17,148 bases of DNA from Candidatus Cloacimonadota bacterium (GTDB taxonomy: Bacteria > Cloacimonadota > Cloacimonadia > Cloacimonadales > TCS61), in NCBI GenBank assembly GCA_018654125.1, contig JABIME010000193.1, positions 1-17,148 on the forward strand, given 5' to 3'. A program made the translations under genes and the position numbers. The stretch's first letter is position 1. Every line of letters begins with the position of its first letter. The notes under the pieces are model-generated. The model had not been told where the DNA came from. It saw only the letters and a list, made by a program, of their open reading frames with translations, and ran no database searches. Positions 13,101 to 17,148 of the stretch are shown one piece after another.

Positions 13101-14738
13101 CTAAAGTCCCTCTATCTGTGTGTCGATAGGGTACTCAACAGAATATTTAAATGGTATAATTATCTCTTCACCCGGTTTTGGTTGGAAAAACCATTCAATA
13201 TATTTGTGTTCATTGATCTTTAAAATGTCTGTATCCTCTTTGTAAGCCGGCTCTATAAGTTTTACTTTAATATTTTCATTTTGTGAAATTGGCAGTTGAT
13301 CCCAAACAACGATCTCTTCTTGTGTTTTTTTATTATTGGTTATCTTTATTAGATATTCAAAGATCTTTTTATTCTTCTCAACGAAAAGTCCACCCGTTTC
13401 GTCGAATTTTTTTACAAATTTGTATTCAACTTTTATGCTTTCATCTACACCTAAAAACGTCCAGAATTCTTCTGTGGGAGCAACTGCTTTTATATATGAA
13501 TTTGCTACAAAGTTATTATCTAAGAAGACATTAGTATCTCCGGGTAGGAATGGATAGTCAGATCCATTTTTAACTTTTGCCTTAAGATAAGCAAATTGTG
13601 AATGCTTTGGAATTGTAGAATATCTGAAGCCTGCCGGGAATTCCTGGATCGTGATAGTAACCAGATGTGGCTCGTTATCACTCTTTATAGTGTTGCTTCC
13701 ATCAATATCAAACACAACTGAAGTCGCACCAGATTCCACGGTTGATGCTGAATGAACAATATCTTCCAATTCATCCAAACTCTCTTCAACAGACATTCCC
13801 TCAACAGCAAAAGACATTTGATTACTATAAGAAGGTCTTGATTTTGCCATCTTCCTTTCCTTTCTGGCACGTTGCGGATGATAAATAGAAATATAATGAG
13901 GAGAAAGTTCAGGTGGCTGTGCACTGATATTTGGTTTTGCTGTAGAAAGTTTAAGATCTACATTATTCCAGTCTTCGCCAGTAGTTTGAAAAATATTACT
14001 CTTATAAGTAAGGTGCATTTTCTTTTCTTGAGAATCTACTCTAAGATCATAAATTGGAGTCCAGGAAGGCCCATAAACAATATAAGAAAGGTCAAGTGTA
14101 AGATTCCCATCTTTTTGCACATCAACTAAAACTTCTACTATGTTCTTATATTTGTAGGCTTGCTGTCCAAGTTCACGGATCTCACGTCTAACCTTATCCA
14201 TCTCTAGATCTAAATTTCTTAAAGATTTCTCAGTTTCTCTAATTTCTGTATCTAATACTTCTTGTTTGGAACGGTAGAATTCAACCATCTTTATCCATTT
14301 CTCCGGATCTAGCTCTACATTTTCGGTCTCTTCGGAAGTGCTTGTCAGTTTTGCCAGAATATCACGCACAACTTGTTTCAAGTCGTTGGCTTGTGTTGTT
14401 TTATCATTTAATTTATTTTTATTATCCTGAAGTTCTTGTAATTTGTCACTCAGAGATTTCCTTTTTTCATCAGTGATTTGAGCGAATTGCTCAGTTTTAA
14501 ATGTTACATCACGCAATATCGCGCTTCCCTTCCCATTGGCCTGAATGCTATTCTGTTCAATACTTTGTGGAAGTTCATCAAATAGTATTTTGTGTTCACC
14601 TTTTGTTAGGTAGGTTGTTGCAGAACGAGTGATCTGCGCACGATCTGAATAAACAGTAACAGAAATGATCTTAGATTCAACAGCGGTTAAACTAACAAAA
14701 ATTAGTACTAGTAAAATTGGTAGAAAGATCTTTTTCAT
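13101..14738 (-). CDS. Secreted DUF4140/DUF4139 coiled-coil protein inserted in the Bat operon
   Basis: 545 residues. Signal peptide 1-19; DUF4140-like N-terminal beta domain (about 22-85, 'ISVTVYSDRAQITRS'); a long coiled coil (about 87-198); DUF4139 domain about 212-540 with the family motifs 'YGPSWTPIYDLRV' (222-234) and 'TGEDWNNVDLKLSTAKP' (253-269). A low-complexity Ser/Glu/Arg linker lies at about 285-345. The family is often annotated 'mucoidy inhibitor A family', but its molecular role is not established. It starts 10 bp after batA; the ribosome site GAGGGGGG overlaps the batA TGA stop. Its place between batA and batB suggests a job in or beside the Bat complex; this is an inference from position. 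Confidence 0.88.
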   Translation of the reverse strand: MKKIFLPILLVLIFVSLTAVESKIISVTVYSDRAQITRSATTYLTKGEHKILFDELPQSIEQNSIQANGKGSAILRDVTFKTEQFAQITDEKRKSLSDKLQELQDNKNKLNDKTTQANDLKQVVRDILAKLTSTSEETENVELDPEKWIKMVEFYRSKQEVLDTEIRETEKSLRNLDLEMDKVRREIRELGQQAYKYKNIVEVLVDVQKDGNLTLDLSYIVYGPSWTPIYDLRVDSQEKKMHLTYKSNIFQTTGEDWNNVDLKLSTAKPNISAQPPELSPHYISIYHPQRARKERKMAKSRPSYSNQMSFAVEGMSVEESLDELEDIVHSASTVESGATSVVFDIDGSNTIKSDNEPHLVTITIQEFPAGFRYSTIPKHSQFAYLKAKVKNGSDYPFLPGDTNVFLDNNFVANSYIKAVAPTEEFWTFLGVDESIKVEYKFVKKFDETGGLFVEKNKKIFEYLIKITNNKKTQEEIVVWDQLPISQNENIKVKLIEPAYKEDTDILKINEHKYIEWFFQPKPGEEIIIPFKYSVEYPIDTQIEGL

Positions 14739-14748
14739 TTTTCCCCCC

Positions 14749-15738
14749 TCAAGGAATTTCCTTTCTAATTATAATTCTGAATGTAAATTCTAACAACATC
14801 AAAATGAATGCTGCCAATAAATATCTCCAGAATAATTCTTGATAAATATAATAATCATTTATCTTCAATTCTGTTCTTTCCATTTCATCAATATATTCCA
14901 TGATAGATGTTAATTCATCGGTATTTGTGGCAAGTCTTGCGTGTTTAGTTCCGGTAATCTCGGCAATTTTATCAAGTGAATCCATATCAATTTCAATTTT
15001 TACTTTCTGATAACGAGTTCCCGATGCAGTTTGAAATGGATAATCTACCATTCCTTTTCTGCCAACTCCAACCGGATATACTTTTACATCGAATGTTGAA
15101 GCTAGTCCAGCAGCGTCTAAGGGCTCGATCTCACCTGCATTATTTCTTCCGTCAGTAATTAGAATTATCACTTTAGATTTTGCTTCGGAATCTTTAAGAC
15201 GCGCAACCGCAGTGGCAAGTCCCATTCCAATAGCTGTTCCATTTGCATCTTCATCAATTGCTACATTATCCATAATGGACATGAGAATATTGTAATCTAG
15301 CGTGAGCGGACATTGCGTAAACGCATTTTCAGAAAATACAATAAGTCCGATCCGATCGTTTCTACGGTGTTCAATAAAATTTATTGCAACTTTTTTTGCA
15401 GCTTCAAGCCTGTTAGTTGGCTTAAAGTCAACGGCTTTCATACTTCCGCTCACGTCGATTGCCAGCATTATATCAATTCCTTTTCCTGTGATCTGCTGCT
15501 TCTTATGTGCAAGACGAGGTCTTGCTAATGTAAGGATTAGAAGTAATATTATAAGAATTCTAATAGCAATTGGAATATACTGGAGTAAACTGCTTCTGCC
15601 TGCAATTGAGTGGATCAGATCAATTCGACTGTGGATCAATCTAACCTTTTTCTTACGAATTATCAAAAACTCATACAGTAGATAAGGGATTATTACAAGA
15701 ATAGCCCAGAACCATTTTGGATTAACGTATTCAAGCAT
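14749..15738 (-). CDS. batA: BatA, membrane-anchored von Willebrand factor A protein
   Basis: 329 residues. Transmembrane helices about 9-27 and 54-73, VWA domain about 88-285, C-terminal helix about 304-322. The MIDAS residues D95, S97 and S99 (DVSGS), T168 (GTAIG) and D196 (TDGRNN) are all present. 'LARPRL' after the second helix is the same family mark as in BatB. The start overlaps the end of the upstream gene by 8 bases, and GTGGAG lies 8 bases before ATG. In Bacteroides the Bat genes were linked to aerotolerance; in other bacteria a role in stress resistance has been doubted, so 'envelope complex' is the safer description. Confidence 0.9.
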   Translation of the reverse strand: MLEYVNPKWFWAILVIIPYLLYEFLIIRKKKVRLIHSRIDLIHSIAGRSSLLQYIPIAIRILIILLLILTLARPRLAHKKQQITGKGIDIMLAIDVSGSMKAVDFKPTNRLEAAKKVAINFIEHRRNDRIGLIVFSENAFTQCPLTLDYNILMSIMDNVAIDEDANGTAIGMGLATAVARLKDSEAKSKVIILITDGRNNAGEIEPLDAAGLASTFDVKVYPVGVGRKGMVDYPFQTASGTRYQKVKIEIDMDSLDKIAEITGTKHARLATNTDELTSIMEYIDEMERTELKINDYYIYQELFWRYLLAAFILMLLEFTFRIIIRKEIP

Positions 15739-16645
15739 TATCTGTCTCCACTGTTATTTTCATTTTTTCAAAGGAGAGAAAATATTCTTCTAACCAGAAT
15801 AAAGTTTTTTCAGAATCAGAAATTGCTGGAATTGCTTTTGCAAACTTTATCATATCAGCATATGCAAGAAATTTAAGAATCTTAGATTTTTCTGAATGAT
15901 CATCAAGAATAAGATTTGCTCGAATCTCAGTAGTTGTCATCTCAACAGAATTTATTTTATATTGCAGTTCAATGAACAAACGTAGAATTAGTGAAACTCT
16001 AAAATAGAAGTTCAAGAAATCACCTTTAATTATTAGATCATCTTTCTTTAAGTTATTCAGTAATTCCAAAGCAATTATGTATGCAGGTCTATCATCTACA
16101 ACTTCGGGAGTTACTACTTCTTTTTTTGAATTTTTTATAAGTTTTATTAAGTACTTAATTGCAAAAACAATAATGATAATGAGCAATATGGGAATAAAAT
16201 AATCGAAGAATTTTAAGTTTACAGAGAGCGGTGCAGCTATATCTTTAATGCTTTCAGTACTATCAGCAATAACAGACTCAATATTAAGGATAAATTCTCT
16301 TGTTTTAAGAATTTTTAGGCTATCAGCTGTTTTAACTGCAAACTCAAGTTCAGGGAATGTGAATTCACCAGTATCAAAAGGTTGATAAGTAAGATCGAGA
16401 AGTGTAGTTTTAGTATCGTTAATTATTTCTTCAGTTGATTCAATATTCTTTAAAATGAAAATATCAAGAGTATCATTTTGAGTTGAAAATATTGAGTCAG
16501 AAACAGCTGAAGTTATATCAACATGTAATTTAAATGTTGTTCCAACAAATAATTTCTGTGGTTTTTCTAATTCATAATCTAATTCAGCAGAAAATGCTAG
16601 AAGTGGAAATAAAATAATTATCAGAAATAAATATATCTTTTTCAC
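15731..16645 (-). CDS. BatD-like single-pass membrane protein between DUF58 and batA
   Basis: 304 residues. Signal peptide 1-19; periplasmic beta domain about 20-140 that resembles one BatD module ('PFDTGEFTFPELEF' is a typical strand pattern); one transmembrane helix about 148-168; a cytoplasmic helical domain to the end ('LNFYFRVSLILRLFIELQYKI' region). Such a gene is usually present between DUF58 and batA in FCB-group operons but has no agreed name. The start is GTG, supported by AGAGGT five bases before it; it begins 2 bp after the DUF58 stop, and its end overlaps batA by 8 bases. Confidence 0.82.
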   Translation of the reverse strand: MKKIYLFLIIILFPLLAFSAELDYELEKPQKLFVGTTFKLHVDITSAVSDSIFSTQNDTLDIFILKNIESTEEIINDTKTTLLDLTYQPFDTGEFTFPELEFAVKTADSLKILKTREFILNIESVIADSTESIKDIAAPLSVNLKFFDYFIPILLIIIIVFAIKYLIKLIKNSKKEVVTPEVVDDRPAYIIALELLNNLKKDDLIIKGDFLNFYFRVSLILRLFIELQYKINSVEMTTTEIRANLILDDHSEKSKILKFLAYADMIKFAKAIPAISDSEKTLFWLEEYFLSFEKMKITVETDNA

Positions 16646-16647
16646 TG

Positions 16648-17148
16648 CTACCTCTGATTCTTCATTCTAATTCTGAACTTAAAAAACTTCATAAGCTCAG
16701 GAGCATAGGGTTTATCTGTGTTTAAGGTGACAAGATCGATCTTCATCTTCCTAAATTGTTGAGTTATATCAGCTTCTTGTTGAATGACAGCTTTGTTATA
16801 TTTCTCTCGAAGTTTAGGATTTGAACTATTTATTGTAAATGTCTTTCCGGTTTCCGGATCTTGGAGATTCAATAACCCGGCATTTGGCATTTTAGATTCT
16901 GCACTATCCTGAATTCGCAAAGCTATTACATCATGTTTCTTTGCTAATATTTTCAGGCTATCTAAATAATTAGTATCAAGAAAATCGGATATTACAAAAA
17001 TAATACTACGCTTTTTTATAAGACGATATATATATTCGACTGCATTCTTAATATTTGTTCCGCTTTTTTTAGGCTCAAAATATAAGATATCTCTCAAAAT
17101 TCTAAGTGCTGATTTTTTTCCTTTTGTAGGTGGAACGTATTTTTCAAC
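16648..17148 (-). CDS. DUF58 protein, C-terminal part, cut by right edge
   Basis: The last 166 codons are visible. The frame stays open to the edge and reads VEKYVPPTKGKKSALRILRD, then YFEPKKSGTNIKNAVEYIY and 'RRSIIFVISDF'. The 'PPxKGxK', 'GT' and 'FVISDF' motifs are those of DUF58, a VWA-related family that nearly always sits between a moxR ATPase gene and Bat-type VWA genes. A TTG codon at 17097 is not the real start, because conserved DUF58 sequence lies before it. The N-terminal half and probably moxR lie outside the window. Confidence 0.9.
   Translation of the reverse strand, partial: VEKYVPPTKGKKSALRILRDILYFEPKKSGTNIKNAVEYIYRLIKKRSIIFVISDFLDTNYLDSLKILAKKHDVIALRIQDSAESKMPNAGLLNLQDPETGKTFTINSSNPKLREKYNKAVIQQEADITQQFRKMKIDLVTLNTDKPYAPELMKFFKFRIRMKNQR

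Noticed and set aside
1..17148. tRNA, rRNA, CRISPR array or origin
   Set aside because: No cloverleaf, rRNA-like stretch, regularly spaced repeat with unique spacers or clustered DnaA-type boxes was seen by eye; gene density leaves little room.

Overview
The window is AT-rich bacterial DNA in which every gene I can support lies on the minus strand, so transcription runs from the right edge to the left edge. A Bat (aerotolerance-type) operon, secreted proteins with the 'VPQTIDYQGRL' N-terminal module, an unusual number of long signal peptides and strong AGGAG-type ribosome sites point to a Gram-negative, probably anaerobic member of the FCB group. My best guess is a Cloacimonadota-like lineage. 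The phylum is inferred from family recognition, not proven by any marker gene here.

Right part (about 7828-17148): a tightly packed operon read right to left. It holds a DUF58 protein (cut by the right edge), a membrane-anchored BatD-like protein, BatA (VWA), a DUF4139/DUF4140 coiled-coil protein, BatB (VWA), BatC (TPR with a Q/E/K tail), BatD, BatE (TPR plus SH3-like) and an M23 metallopeptidase. Gaps are mostly 25 bp or less and several genes overlap; the gap before the M23 gene is the longest at 56 bp. DUF58 and the two VWA proteins with intact MIDAS motifs, plus TPR and beta-rich partners, are the classic set for an envelope-associated complex that normally works with a MoxR ATPase, which is expected just beyond the right edge. 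The DUF4139 gene between batA and batB and the M23 peptidase at the end are the unusual additions.

Left part (1-7689): four paralogous secreted, fibre-like modular proteins in tandem, followed by the start of a tandem Ig/cadherin-like repeat protein that runs off the left edge. All four paralogs share a signal peptide, a roughly 100-residue N-terminal module and a hinge 'GDITxVTAGTGLNGGGT'. After the hinge they carry different C-terminal modules: two end in a Peptidase_S74 intramolecular chaperone with an intact Ser/Lys dyad, one in a different beta-rich domain, and one in a GC-rich C-terminal domain that looks foreign.

The most notable observation is in the gene at 6286-7689. From the hinge to its stop codon it switches to about 60% GC with different codon use. 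Directly after that stop, in the same frame, lies a 39-codon remnant of the end of an S74 gene (6166-6285). This is direct sequence evidence that the C-terminal module was swapped, with the left-over tail still present. The array therefore looks like a module-shuffling locus for surface fibres. No tRNA, rRNA, CRISPR array, insertion sequence or transposase was seen, and no gene-free stretch exceeds 300 bases.
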